Below, one piece after another: positions 8,273 through 17,371 of a DNA stretch of 64,000 nt; the first letter of the stretch is position 1; each line of letters opens with the position of its first letter. A model generated the notes under the pieces. That model was not told where the DNA came from. It searched no databases and saw only the letters and a list, made by a program, of their open reading frames with translations. The position numbers were made by a program, and so were the translations under genes. Source of the stretch: Mesorhizobium caraganae (GTDB lineage: Bacteria; Pseudomonadota; Alphaproteobacteria; Rhizobiales; Rhizobiaceae); assembly GCF_016836705.1 (NCBI RefSeq), contig NZ_JAFCGY010000009.1, positions 1-64,000 of the forward strand, written 5' to 3'.

Positions 8273-9313
8273 ATGTCTACCCAGTCCTTATCCACTTACA
8301 ACTTAGCCACCCAGCCCTCGTCTGTAGCCTTGTCGGCAATCCCGCATGCCGCCGTCAATGATCCTCCTGCACCAAGTCGCTGGACAGCCGCCGATATTCC
8401 CGACCAGTCCGGGCGCACGGTCATCGTCACCGGCGCCAACAGCGGTCTCGGTTTCCAGACGGCGCTCGAACTTGCACGTCACGGCGCCCATGTCGTGATG
8501 ACTGCGCGTGACGAAAGCAAAGGCCGAGCCGCGAAAGCCCGTATCGAAGCCGAGCGTGTCCGCGGCTCGCTCGAATTGCGCAAGCTCGATCTTGCCGATC
8601 TCGACGATGTGAAGCGCTTTGCCGCTGACATCATCGCAGACGGATTGGCCGTCGATGTGCTGGTCAACAATGCCGGCGTCATGATGCCGCCGCGCAGTCT
8701 GACCCGCCAGGGATACGAGCTGCAGTTCGGCGTCAATCATCTCGCACATTTCGTGCTGACGGCGCTGCTGATCGAGCGCCTGGCGCAAAGCAGCGACGGC
8801 CGGGTCGTCACCGTCAGTTCCGACCTGCACAAGCGCGGAAATATCCATTTCGACGACCTTGTCGGCGCGCGGAACTATGGCCGCGTGTCGTTCTATGCTC
8901 AGTCGAAATTCGCCAATGTGCTGTTTGCCCTGGAGCTTGATCGCCGCCTGAAGGCCGTGGGCCTGCCGGTGCGTAGCCTGCTTGCCCATCCCGGCTATTC
9001 CGCCACCAATCTGCAACTGAGCGGCCCGACCGGCATCCTCAAACTGTTCATGCGCTTCGGCAACCGCTTCTTTGCGCAGGACGTGGCGATGGGCGCACTC
9101 AATCAACTCTACGCGGCAACCGCACCGACCGCAGCAAGCGGCCAGTTCATTGGACCGGACGGCAGAGGTGAAAAGAGCGGTTATCCCTCGGTTGTCCAGC
9201 CGATCGACGCGGCACGCGACCCTGATCTCGCCAGAAGACTGTGGCAGCTCTCAGAGGATTTGACAGGCATCCGCTTCAACCTCGCGAACCCGGGGGCGGC
9301 CCATGGCGTCTGA
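8273..9313 (+). CDS. SDR-family oxidoreductase (retinol-dehydrogenase-like)
   Basis: A 346-residue extended SDR. Cofactor motif TGANSGLG at residues 53-60, NNAG at 132-135, catalytic S182/S183, Y208 and K212 (YAQSK). The fold matches the WW-oxidoreductase/retinol-dehydrogenase-like group that is common in bacteria with unknown substrates. The first 45 residues are a low-complexity extension before the Rossmann fold; an AGGAG site nine bases before the ATG supports this start. Its end overlaps the following methyltransferase gene by 11 bases, so the two are translated together, presumably under the divergent TetR. Confidence 0.87.
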   Translation: MSTQSLSTYNLATQPSSVALSAIPHAAVNDPPAPSRWTAADIPDQSGRTVIVTGANSGLGFQTALELARHGAHVVMTARDESKGRAAKARIEAERVRGSLELRKLDLADLDDVKRFAADIIADGLAVDVLVNNAGVMMPPRSLTRQGYELQFGVNHLAHFVLTALLIERLAQSSDGRVVTVSSDLHKRGNIHFDDLVGARNYGRVSFYAQSKFANVLFALELDRRLKAVGLPVRSLLAHPGYSATNLQLSGPTGILKLFMRFGNRFFAQDVAMGALNQLYAATAPTAASGQFIGPDGRGEKSGYPSVVQPIDAARDPDLARRLWQLSEDLTGIRFNLANPGAAHGV

Positions 9314-9929
9314 CATCCTTCGCTTCTTCCGCGCCTGGATGTTCGATCCGCTGCGTGTCGCCTCGATCACGCCGTCAGGTGCTGCGCTGGCAAGGCTGAT
9401 GGTCTCCGAGATCGCCGCCTCGACCGGATCGGTTATCGAACTCGGGCCAGGCACGGGCGTCTTCACCCATGCTCTGGTCCGCCAAGGCGTCAGTGAGGAC
9501 AAGCTGATCCTGGTCGAGAAAGGGGCGGAGTTCGCTGCCATGCTTGGGCAGCGTTTTCCCCGAGCCCGCCTGCTGTGCATCGACGCGGCCGAAATCGGCG
9601 CCGCGATCGGTCCGAACCCGGCGCAGGCCGGCGCGGTGGTCAGCGGCCTGCCGCTGCTGTCCATGCCGGCAAAGATGGTGTCGGCGATCCTCGCCGGATC
9701 GTTCGCGCATCTGCGCGACGACGGCTGCTTTTACCAGTTCACCTACGGTCCGCGCTGCCCGGTCCCGGGCAAGCTCCTGGAAGGGCTCGGCCTAGAAGCG
9801 ACGCGCATGGGGCAGACACTGAGGAACGTTCCGCCGGCGGCGGTCTACCGCATCGCCCGCCGCCCGGTGCCACTGCAAGCGAGCCCCGCCCGGCCGCCGG
9901 GGATCGCGATGACCCGGGAAAGGGCTTAG
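9303..9929 (+). CDS. SAM-dependent methyltransferase, phospholipid N-methyltransferase-like
   Basis: A 208-residue class I methyltransferase. The SAM-binding motif I is 'VIELGPGTGVFT' (about residues 44-55), preceded by 'FFRAWMFDPLRVASITPSG', a segment typical of the rhizobial PmtA-like and rRNA-dimethylase-like phospholipid methyltransferases that convert phosphatidylethanolamine toward phosphatidylcholine. I infer a lipid substrate from that resemblance only. It overlaps the SDR gene by 11 bases and is followed by a strong terminator, so the pair forms a two-gene operon. Confidence 0.72.
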   Translation: MASDILRFFRAWMFDPLRVASITPSGAALARLMVSEIAASTGSVIELGPGTGVFTHALVRQGVSEDKLILVEKGAEFAAMLGQRFPRARLLCIDAAEIGAAIGPNPAQAGAVVSGLPLLSMPAKMVSAILAGSFAHLRDDGCFYQFTYGPRCPVPGKLLEGLGLEATRMGQTLRNVPPAAVYRIARRPVPLQASPARPPGIAMTRERA

Positions 9930-9942
9930 GGCACATACAAGA

Positions 9943-9982
9943 ACGCCTCTCGCACCGTTTAATGTGCGGGAGGCGTCCTTTT
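9943..9982 (+). terminator. Intrinsic terminator after the SDR-methyltransferase operon
   Basis: A 13-base-pair stem, ACGCCTCTCGCAC with GTGCGGGAGGCGT (one G-T pair), an eight-base loop, then CCTTTT. It starts 14 bases after the methyltransferase stop codon. Confidence 0.85.
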
Positions 9983-10160
9983 GCCAGCATTCTGAGATTG
10001 CTCTCTGTAGTGCTGACAGCATAAAAATGCGCCGACTTGGGATTGGTTCCGCGCCCGGTGAATTTTTTTTTACGCCCGCCTTACGCTGCGCCGGCTCGCC
10101 AGTTGAGGCGTCACGGCTCGGCATCCCCAGGTTGAATTTTGGCCGCAGGAAAACCAGAAA

Positions 10161-10188
10161 TTGACTCGGTGCCAAAAGAAGTCTACAA
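10161..10188 (+). promoter_or_regulatory. Candidate promoter of the cold-shock gene
   Basis: TTGACT, 16-base spacer, CTACAA, about 145 bases before the cold-shock ATG. The A/T-rich, ATG-poor region between is consistent with the long 5' leader that many cspA-type mRNAs use as a temperature-responsive structure. The remainder of 9983-10334 holds nothing else that I recognise. Confidence 0.35.
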
Positions 10189-10334
10189 GACATATGTCGA
10201 TATTTGTTTGACCGACTTTTGTTATCCGCGCACGCATGCGCGCCTTTGACGAACTTCCCCATCAAAAATCGAGACAAACGCTGTTGTGCAGTCGCACAAT
10301 GGTGAACGAATATTTGCCAGGGAAAGGGTTCTTC

Positions 10335-10544
10335 ATGGCCACCGGCACAGTGAAATGGTTCAACGCCACCAAAGGTTTTGGTTTTATTCAGCCTGACGAC
10401 GGCTCCGCCGACGTTTTCGTCCACATCTCGGCCGTAGAGCGCGCCGGAATGCGTGACATCGTCGAGGGTCAGAAGCTCGGCTACGAGATGACCCGCGACA
10501 ACAAGTCGGGCAAGATGTCCGCCGACCAGTTGAAGGCGGCCTGA
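10335..10544 (+). CDS. Cold-shock domain protein
   Basis: A 69-residue single cold-shock domain, the full length of the CspA family. Both RNA-binding motifs are intact: RNP1 'KGFGFIQ' and RNP2 'VFVHIS', within '[15 protein letters not shown]'. It binds single-stranded RNA/DNA and acts as an RNA chaperone. The start at 10335 is fixed by the conserved [11 protein letters not shown] terminus; an in-frame ATG at 10236 would add residues not found in the family. Confidence 0.95.
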   Translation: MATGTVKWFNATKGFGFIQPDDGSADVFVHISAVERAGMRDIVEGQKLGYEMTRDNKSGKMSADQLKAA

Positions 10545-10610
10545 TACGAATTCGGCCTTCCGGTGACCACGGATGTACTGGCACCGGTGAAAGGCTGAAA
10601 GGAGTGCCTT

Positions 10611-10631
10611 GCGCATCCAACTTGGATGCGC
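10611..10631. other. Hairpin downstream of the cold-shock gene
   Basis: Perfect nine-base stem GCGCATCCA with TGGATGCGC, loop ACT, about 65 bases after the cold-shock stop. It has no T-run, so it is more likely an RNA-stabilising or processing stem than a terminator; a better terminator follows at 10645. Confidence 0.5.
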
Positions 10632-10644
10632 GGCGCTTCCATGG

Positions 10645-10670
10645 AAGGTCAGGCGGTGCCTGGCCTTTTT
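10645..10670 (+). terminator. Intrinsic terminator
   Basis: Stem AAGGTCAGGC with GCCTGGCCTT (one G-T pair), loop GGT, followed by TTT and an A/T-rich tail. It probably ends the cold-shock transcript. Confidence 0.75.
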
Positions 10671-10837
10671 CATTTTGCGTGTCATGCCGCTAAAAGTGCG
10701 CTGCACGCCGGCCGGAACGTGCTAAGGGACGCTCCAGCAATCTGAACCGCCCGTATTGCCCCGATGCCGTACTGCTTTGGTCGTGACCGAAGACCGGTCT
10801 CGCTCTATCGGCATCAGGCTCCCGACAGGAGAAAGTT

Positions 10838-11062
10838 TTGACCACTCAATCGAAGACCGCCGACCAGGCCGGCTCGCTGTTCAGCAAGACGCAAACCCAG
10901 TCGATGTCGCTCAACCGCATCCTGTCCGAGCGTGATGCCGTCAGCGAGGCCCGCGAAGCCAAGACCGCACGCTTGCGCGAATTGCGCAAGGAGAAGGAAG
11001 CCGACGAAATGGCAGCGGCCGCCGCCCTTGCGGCGCTGCCGAAGCGGGCAGGTAAACGTTGA
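10838..11062 (+). CDS. Small unknown protein, first gene of a three-gene cassette
   Basis: A 74-residue charged protein whose centre (about residues 25-65, 'LSERDAVSEAREAKTARLRE') is a likely alpha-helical coiled coil rich in Glu, Arg, Lys and Ala. It starts with TTG at 10838, preceded by AGGAGA at a proper distance; the first ATG in frame is 22 codons in and has no such site. The stop codon overlaps the ATG of the next gene (TGATG), indicating coupled translation. I do not recognise a named family. Confidence 0.6.
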   Translation: MTTQSKTADQAGSLFSKTQTQSMSLNRILSERDAVSEAREAKTARLRELRKEKEADEMAAAAALAALPKRAGKR

Positions 11063-11469
11063 TGGCTACCAAGCGCGTACCGCCTACACCGATCGATGCC
11101 GATTCGACCATTGCGTCCATGGTCGAAGGCCTGGACAAGCCGGTCGAATATGTCCGCCGCGTGCTGGAAAAACTCGAGCGCTGCAAGCGCGCGCATGGCG
11201 ATGCCCAGGTGCGCGTCGGCGTGCGCGGCCGCGCGGAAGCCCCGAACTACCTGATCGAATATGTCCGCGAGGACAAAAAGACCCTGGAGCGGGTGACCTA
11301 CCAGGATGCCGCCTACAGCGGCAGCACGCATCGCGAGCTGGCGGCACACCACATCGCCGAGGCCAGGAACTGGTCGCCCGAGGAAATGAACATCACGGCG
11401 GTCTCGGCGCTGATCGGCCGCTTGCGCAATCCGCGCGCACCATCATCGCGTTTTTCCGACGAGGACTGA
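11062..11469 (+). CDS. Unknown protein, second gene of the cassette
   Basis: A 135-residue basic protein without signal peptide or membrane segment. It begins with helices ('TIASMVEGLDKPVEYVRRVL'), then a likely beta-rich centre ('AQVRVGVRG', 'NYLIEYV'), then a helical segment ('THRELAAHHIAEAR') and a basic tail. The ATG overlaps the upstream stop codon by one base. It is followed one base later by another small gene. Function unknown; the cytoplasmic, basic and coupled nature suggests a nucleic-acid or ribosome partner, which is only an inference. Confidence 0.7.
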   Translation: MATKRVPPTPIDADSTIASMVEGLDKPVEYVRRVLEKLERCKRAHGDAQVRVGVRGRAEAPNYLIEYVREDKKTLERVTYQDAAYSGSTHRELAAHHIAEARNWSPEEMNITAVSALIGRLRNPRAPSSRFSDED

Positions 11470-11470
11470 C

Positions 11471-11638
11471 ATGGCCATAAAATTCTCTGCCAAGGACCAG
11501 CCGGCAGCGACGGCTGCCTCTGCAAAGCCGGCCAAGCCCGCTGCCGCGCCGAAGGCCGCTGGGGCCACGGAGGCCGCGACCGACCTGTTCAAGTCGCCGG
11601 CGGACGCGCCGAAGGGCAAGGCAGGCAAGAAGAAATAG
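11471..11638 (+). CDS. Very small Ala/Lys/Pro-rich protein, third gene of the cassette
   Basis: A 55-residue protein from ATG 11471 to TAG 11638, one base after the preceding stop. It reads MAIKFSAKDQPAATAA, continues with Lys-Pro-Ala repeats, and ends in a basic KGKAGKKK tail. Composition resembles disordered tails of histone H1-like or ribosomal proteins. The tight spacing and consistent reading frame support a real gene despite its size. Confidence 0.6.
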   Translation: MAIKFSAKDQPAATAASAKPAKPAAAPKAAGATEAATDLFKSPADAPKGKAGKKK

Positions 11639-11642
11639 CGCC

Positions 11643-12035
11643 TTGCCGCCGCAAGCTGCCGGTCATCCCGCCATCGCGCCCGCCGATCTGGCTGACGCAC
11701 CAGATTTTTTGTCTGGCGATGAGGGCGCGGTCGTAATCTTCGACTGTCAGAGCTGCGGCGCCTGCTGTTCCTACTCCGCCGAATGGCCACGCTTCTCGAT
11801 GGAAGACGATGCGCAGCTCGACCGGATCCCGGAAAAATTCGTGGCGGCTGACCTGTCCGGCATGCGCTGCGACGGTGTCCGCTGTACGGCGCTGACCGGC
11901 GAGGTCGGCAAGCACACGGCCTGCGGCATTTACGATATCCGCCCTGATGTCTGCCGCGCCTGCATGCCTGGCGACGACGATTGCCTGATGGCGCGCAAGG
12001 CGCACGGGATGCCCCTTATTAATCTCCCCCCTTGA
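11643..12035 (+). CDS. YkgJ-family cysteine-cluster protein
   Basis: A 130-residue protein with ten cysteines in the YkgJ arrangement: C35, C38, C41, C42, C76, C81, C94, C104, C107 and C114 ('FDCQSCGACC', 'HTACGIYDIRPDVCRACMPG'). The family probably binds zinc or an Fe-S cluster; function unknown. The only start here is TTG 11643, four bases after the previous gene, so it may belong to the same operon; GTG or further upstream starts are possible. The last residues (INLPP) and the TGA stop are encoded by the arm of the mosaic repeat at 12022-12179. Confidence 0.8.
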   Translation: MPPQAAGHPAIAPADLADAPDFLSGDEGAVVIFDCQSCGACCSYSAEWPRFSMEDDAQLDRIPEKFVAADLSGMRCDGVRCTALTGEVGKHTACGIYDIRPDVCRACMPGDDDCLMARKAHGMPLINLPP

Positions 12036-12179
12036 GGGGGAGATGTCGCCGAAGGCGACAGAGGGGGTCGCCGCGCGTGAAGCGCCGGCATCGTTCGCGA
12101 CGGAAAGAGGGCGTCGGCGCTCTATGCGAGACGACCCCCTCTGGCCGCTTCGCGGCCATCTCCCCCTCGAGGGGGGAGA
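12022..12179. repeat. Mosaic palindromic element, copy A1 (RIME-like)
   Basis: Symmetric composite of 158 bases. Outer palindromes ATCTCCCCC..GGGGGAGAT at 12022-12044 and 12158-12179; next inward, hairpins GTCGCC-GAA-GGCGAC (12045-12059) and GGCCGC-TTC-GCGGCC (12143-12157); next inward, the inverted pair AGAGGGGGTCG (12060-12070) and CGACCCCCTCT (12132-12142); then about 61 bases of unique centre. The same architecture recurs at 47416-47564. It resembles the intergenic mosaic elements described in Rhizobium; the exact family name for this variant is my inference. Confidence 0.8.
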
Positions 12180-12246
12180 ATACGCCCGCTTGCCCAACCT
12201 CACGTCACCCGATAGCTTCCACGCCGGGCAGGGCGTTGGAGGATCC

Positions 12247-12858
12247 ATGAGCATCGAATTCCTGTTGACGTCGCTGATCGTCGTGGCTTCGCCCGGCACC
12301 GGCGTTCTCTACACGCTGAGCGCCGGGCTTTCGCGCGGCGTGCGCGCCTCGATCATTGCCGCGTTCGGCTGCACGCTCGGCATCATCCCGCATATGGCCG
12401 CCGCCATCACCGGCCTCGCGGCGCTGCTCCACACCAGTGCTGTCGCCTTCGAGACCCTAAAGTATCTCGGCGTTGCCTATCTCCTCTACATGGCCTGGAA
12501 CACGTTGAAGGAGAAGGGCGGCTTGAGCGTCGATGAAAACGTAGCGCCCCGCTCCGCCGCCAAGGTCATTACCTCAGGCATTCTGATCAACATCCTCAAC
12601 CCGAAACTGTCGATCTTCTTCTTTGCCTTCCTGCCGCAATTCGTCAGCACCACCGAACCGAACGCCTTCGGCAAGATGCTCGAACTCTCGAGCGTCTTCA
12701 TGCTTTTGACCTTCGTCGTGTTCGTCGGTTACGGCATCTTCGCCGCCTCGATTCGCAGCCACGTCGTGTCGCGGCCGATGGTGCTGACCTGGATGCGCCG
12801 CACCTTCGCCGGCGCCTTCGTCATGCTCGGCGCCAAGCTGGCGCTGGCGGATCGCTAA
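12247..12858 (+). CDS. LysE-family exporter
   Basis: A 203-residue inner-membrane protein with the six-helix plan and length of the LysE/RhtB amino-acid and metabolite exporters. Typical blocks are 'SPGTGVLYTLSAGLSRG' after the first helix, 'YLGVAYLLYMAWNTLK', and the conserved 'GILINILNPKLSIFFFAFLP'. The ATG at 12247 has GGAGGA upstream. An in-frame ATG at 12043 would read through the mosaic repeat and is rejected. The substrate is unknown. Confidence 0.88.
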   Translation: MSIEFLLTSLIVVASPGTGVLYTLSAGLSRGVRASIIAAFGCTLGIIPHMAAAITGLAALLHTSAVAFETLKYLGVAYLLYMAWNTLKEKGGLSVDENVAPRSAAKVITSGILINILNPKLSIFFFAFLPQFVSTTEPNAFGKMLELSSVFMLLTFVVFVGYGIFAASIRSHVVSRPMVLTWMRRTFAGAFVMLGAKLALADR

Positions 12859-12876
12859 GAAAGACTGGGCGCTGCG

Positions 12877-13263
12877 CTACCCCTTCACGTAGCCCATCGC
12901 CTCGACGATCCGCCCGTCCGCGACGCGCATCAGGTTGACGCCGCGGATGGAGTTGCCGTCGGCCATGAAATAGCGCCAGCGGATCGTTCCCCGTTCACCG
13001 GAGACAAACGTTTCCTCGAGGTCGAAGCGCGTGCCGGGCTGGGTGGCGATTGCCGACCATAGGGCGACGCATGCCTCTTTGCCGGCATGCCGGGCGCCGT
13101 CAGGCGCCGGCACCGTGTTTTCGATGACGCAGTCCTCGGCGACCAGTTCGCCGAGCGCCGATGGATCGTGCAACTGGAACACATCGTTGAAGCGCTGCAT
13201 GATTTCGGCTGTCTGCCTGGACTGGTCGTCCGGATGAATGCTGGTGATGCTGTTCTGGCTCAT
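12877..13263 (-). CDS. SnoaL/NTF2-like fold protein
   Basis: A 128-residue protein with the cone-shaped NTF2-like fold pattern: 'MQRFNDVFQLHDPSALGELV', then 'ENTVPAPDGARHAGKEAC', 'IRWRYFMADGNSIRGVNLMR' and 'VADGRIVEAMGYVKG'. Proteins of this fold are small isomerases, hydrolases or ligand binders. The start at 13263 has AGGAGAT six bases upstream. A start at 13284 would overlap the OsmC stop as ATGA; both arrangements imply co-translation with the OsmC gene upstream. Confidence 0.85.
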   Translation of the reverse strand: MSQNSITSIHPDDQSRQTAEIMQRFNDVFQLHDPSALGELVAEDCVIENTVPAPDGARHAGKEACVALWSAIATQPGTRFDLEETFVSGERGTIRWRYFMADGNSIRGVNLMRVADGRIVEAMGYVKG

Positions 13264-13280
13264 CTCATATCTCCTGGTTT

Positions 13281-13730
13281 TCATTGTTCCGTGGCAGTGG
13301 TGGCGACGAGCTCGGCCTTAAGCGCTATTGTTGTAACGCCGGCCAAAGCGCGAGAGACGAGGCAGGTCGTCTTCGCCGTCTCCGCCATGCGCTGGAATTC
13401 GGCAGGCTCGAGGCCCGGGATATTGGCTTGCGTTTCGAGCTCGATGCGGGTGATCGTCGGCCCCGCGGCGGTCGCACCGAGATGCACCTTGGCGACGGTG
13501 CGGATGCTCCGGGCAACATGGCCGTCCTGGCCGAGGATGAAGGTCAGCGCCATTGAGAAGCAGCCGGCATGGGCTGCCGCGATCAGTTCTTCCGGGTTGG
13601 TGCCTGGACCGTTTTCAAAGCGCGACGGAAAGGAATAAGCGCCTTCGAAGACGCCGCTGCCAAGCCGCAGGCGGCCGCCGCCTTCCTTCAGCGTGCCTTG
13701 CCATTCTGCGAAAGCTTCACGGATTGTCAT
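13281..13730 (-). CDS. OsmC-family peroxiredoxin
   Basis: A 149-residue OsmC/Ohr-like protein with both redox-active cysteines: C57 in 'NPEELIAAAHAGCFSMAL' and C123 in 'TAKTTCLVSRAL'. OsmC enzymes reduce organic hydroperoxides using a dithiol donor, in the cytoplasm. The N-terminal 'AEWQGTLKEGGGRL' and 'PSRFENGPGTNPEE' blocks fit the OsmC rather than the Ohr branch. It is immediately upstream of the SnoaL-like gene and probably cotranscribed with it. Confidence 0.92.
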   Translation of the reverse strand: MTIREAFAEWQGTLKEGGGRLRLGSGVFEGAYSFPSRFENGPGTNPEELIAAAHAGCFSMALTFILGQDGHVARSIRTVAKVHLGATAAGPTITRIELETQANIPGLEPAEFQRMAETAKTTCLVSRALAGVTTIALKAELVATTATEQ

Positions 13731-13776
13731 GGTCGTTCTCCTTCGTTGGGTTCAATATGATGAGCTGGCGAACGGG

Positions 13777-14787
13777 TCAGGCGCCGTCGATAACAACCTT
13801 CCCGAACACGTCGCCCTGCTGGAAATAGCGGTAAGCATCGCCGGCTTCGGGAAACGGGAAGACCTTGTCGATGACGGGCTTCAGGCGATGCTGCGAGACG
13901 GCGCGCAGCATTGCTTCGAGGTTCGTCCGGCTGCCGACGAACAGGCGGCTGATGGTGACGAGGCTGCGCTGATAGAGCGCTGCCGGCATCTCTATCGATC
14001 TGCCTTTGGCGTCTTGCAGCGTCAGCAGCACGATGTGCCCGTAAAGCGTGCTGGCAATCAGCGACTGCGCGAAGGTGGCCGGGCCGCCGGTTTCAACGAC
14101 CAGGTCGATGCCGCCTGTCTGTTCGCGCACCCAGCCGCCCCATTCCGCCGTGTCGGTGCTGGAGACAACGAGGTCGGCGCCCAGCGCTCGCAGCCTGTCG
14201 GCCTTCTCGGCGCGCGATGTGACAGTCACGACGCGGCAGCCTGCGAGCTTGGCGAACTGCAGCGCAAACAGCGCGACGCCACCCGAACCGATGACCAGAA
14301 CCCATTGACCTGGTTTGAGAATTCCGGGACTCGTCACTGCATTCCAGGCCGTCACGCCGGCGCAGGTCAGCGTCGCCCCCTCATGCCAGCTTAGATGGTC
14401 GGGCAACCGGACCGCCCATTGCTCATCGAGCACGGCATATTCCGCCAGCATGCCGTCCAGCGTGCAGCCGAGCTGGTCGATCAGCCCGGCATTGATGCGG
14501 CCGTCGATCCAGCGGGCGAAATAACTGCCGGTGACACGGTCGCCGACGGCAAAGCGCGTGACCTGATCGCCAATAGCGACGACCTCACCGGCGCCGTCGC
14601 TGAGCGGCACGACTCCCTGGCGCGGCGTCAGCGGATAGGTTCCGCCCAGGATCATCGTGTCACGGCGGTTGAGCGAGGTGGCACGAACGCGGATCACAAT
14701 CTCATGCGGTTTCGGTTCTGGCCGAGCCTCGTCCCGCATCGCCAAGGAATCGGCCCCGCCGGATCCTTCGAGACGGTAGCTGCGCAT
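13777..14787 (-). CDS. MDR-superfamily NAD(P)-dependent alcohol dehydrogenase-like protein
   Basis: A 336-residue medium-chain dehydrogenase/reductase. It has the GroES-like N-terminal domain ('VVPLSDGAGEVVAIG', 'VGDRVTGSYF') and a Rossmann domain ('VLVIGSGGVALFALQFAKLA'). The position of the usual catalytic zinc cysteine is occupied by 'SLNRRD', so this is a zinc-independent member like quinone oxidoreductases. The start at 14787 (MRSYRLEG) has GGAGAG upstream. It is divergent from a TetR gene at 14887 with palindromic operators in between, and is its likely target. Confidence 0.88.
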   Translation of the reverse strand: MRSYRLEGSGGADSLAMRDEARPEPKPHEIVIRVRATSLNRRDTMILGGTYPLTPRQGVVPLSDGAGEVVAIGDQVTRFAVGDRVTGSYFARWIDGRINAGLIDQLGCTLDGMLAEYAVLDEQWAVRLPDHLSWHEGATLTCAGVTAWNAVTSPGILKPGQWVLVIGSGGVALFALQFAKLAGCRVVTVTSRAEKADRLRALGADLVVSSTDTAEWGGWVREQTGGIDLVVETGGPATFAQSLIASTLYGHIVLLTLQDAKGRSIEMPAALYQRSLVTISRLFVGSRTNLEAMLRAVSQHRLKPVIDKVFPFPEAGDAYRYFQQGDVFGKVVIDGA

Positions 14788-14803
14788 GTCGCTCTCCAAA
14801 AGT

Positions 14804-14842
14804 ATGTAGACTGATCTACATATTATGTAGACCGGTTGTCAT
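14804..14842. promoter_or_regulatory. Tandem TetR operators
   Basis: Perfect palindrome ATGTAGA-CTGA-TCTACAT (14804-14821), immediately followed by ATGTAGACC..GGTTGTCAT (14825-14842), an imperfect copy. The two share the ATGTAGA half-site, so TCTACAT-ATT-ATGTAGA (14815-14831) is also symmetric. They lie between the divergent MDR oxidoreductase and TetR genes, just upstream of the oxidoreductase ATG, consistent with repression of both. Confidence 0.72.
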
Positions 14843-14886
14843 ATTTTGCGCAAGGCCTATAATGGCCGCTCCTGACAGAGGCTGAC

Positions 14887-15498
14887 ATGGCAAACGACAC
14901 CCGCACCCGCATACTCGAGACGACGGCGCTGCTGCTCAGGCAGCGCGGCTATCACGGCACTTCGCTCAACGATATCTTGAGCGCCAGTGCTGCACCGCGC
15001 GGCTCGCTCTACTTCCATTTTCCTGGCGGCAAGGACCAGTTGGTCATCGAGGTGACGCGCGACAGCGTCGCCGACGTGACGAAAAGGCTGGGCGAGGCGC
15101 TTGCCGCCGAGAGCGACCCGGCGGTGGCCGTCCACCACATCTATCAGTCGGTAGGACGCATGCTGGAGGAAAACGAGTTTTCACTGGGCTGTCCGATCGC
15201 GCCTGTGGTGCTGGATTCGCCGACCGACGTGCCGGAACTGGCGGAACTTTGCCGATCGGCTTTCGAGCAATGGATAGGTCTTCTGCAACAGGCCTTTGTC
15301 AGAGCAGGGGTGACCGAGCGCCGCGCGCATGCTTTGGCGCTGCTGGTCGAATCCTCGCTGGAAGGGCTGATGGTGATTGCGCGGGCCACCCGCGACCGCG
15401 CCCCGGTGATGGTGGTGGCCGACGAGGTCGCGGCTCTCGTTAAAAGCGCTGTGCTGACCAGAGGAGAGACGCAGCGACGTGCGGATGCCGCCGTCTGA
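14887..15498 (+). CDS. TetR-family regulator (LmrA/YxaF-like)
   Basis: A 203-residue TetR protein with the HTH at about residues 8-52 ('ILETTALLLRQRGYHGTSLND', 'GSLYFHFPGGKDQL'). The ligand domain segment 'FSLGCPIAPVVLDS' is the signature of the LmrA/YxaF subgroup, whose characterised members answer to drugs or flavonoids. An AGAGG site precedes the ATG. It is divergent from the MDR oxidoreductase and should bind the tandem palindromes at 14804-14842. Confidence 0.9.
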   Translation: MANDTRTRILETTALLLRQRGYHGTSLNDILSASAAPRGSLYFHFPGGKDQLVIEVTRDSVADVTKRLGEALAAESDPAVAVHHIYQSVGRMLEENEFSLGCPIAPVVLDSPTDVPELAELCRSAFEQWIGLLQQAFVRAGVTERRAHALALLVESSLEGLMVIARATRDRAPVMVVADEVAALVKSAVLTRGETQRRADAAV

Positions 15499-15523
15499 AC
15501 CTCGGTAGCCAACCTAAACGCAG

Positions 15524-15547
15524 AAAGGGCGCCTTTCGGCGCCCTTT
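15524..15547. terminator. Intrinsic terminator between TetR and groEL
   Basis: Perfect ten-base stem AAAGGGCGCC with GGCGCCCTTT, loop TTTC. The stem has A-run and T-run flanks on both sides, so it can act on the TetR transcript and on the oncoming groESL transcript. Confidence 0.85.
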
Positions 15548-15575
15548 CCGTATCTGAAGGCTGATAGGGTTTGGA

Positions 15576-17311
<1,736 letters not shown>

Positions 17312-17371
17312 TTAGCTCCTGGCAGGGGCTTGCGATCAAGCCCGAAATTCAGTTGACGGTGAGGCCGATAA

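Noticed and set aside
12043..12246. N-terminal extension of the LysE-family exporter through the mosaic repeat
   Set aside because: The extra residues encode only repeat sequence; the ATG at 12247 has a good ribosome site and matches the family.
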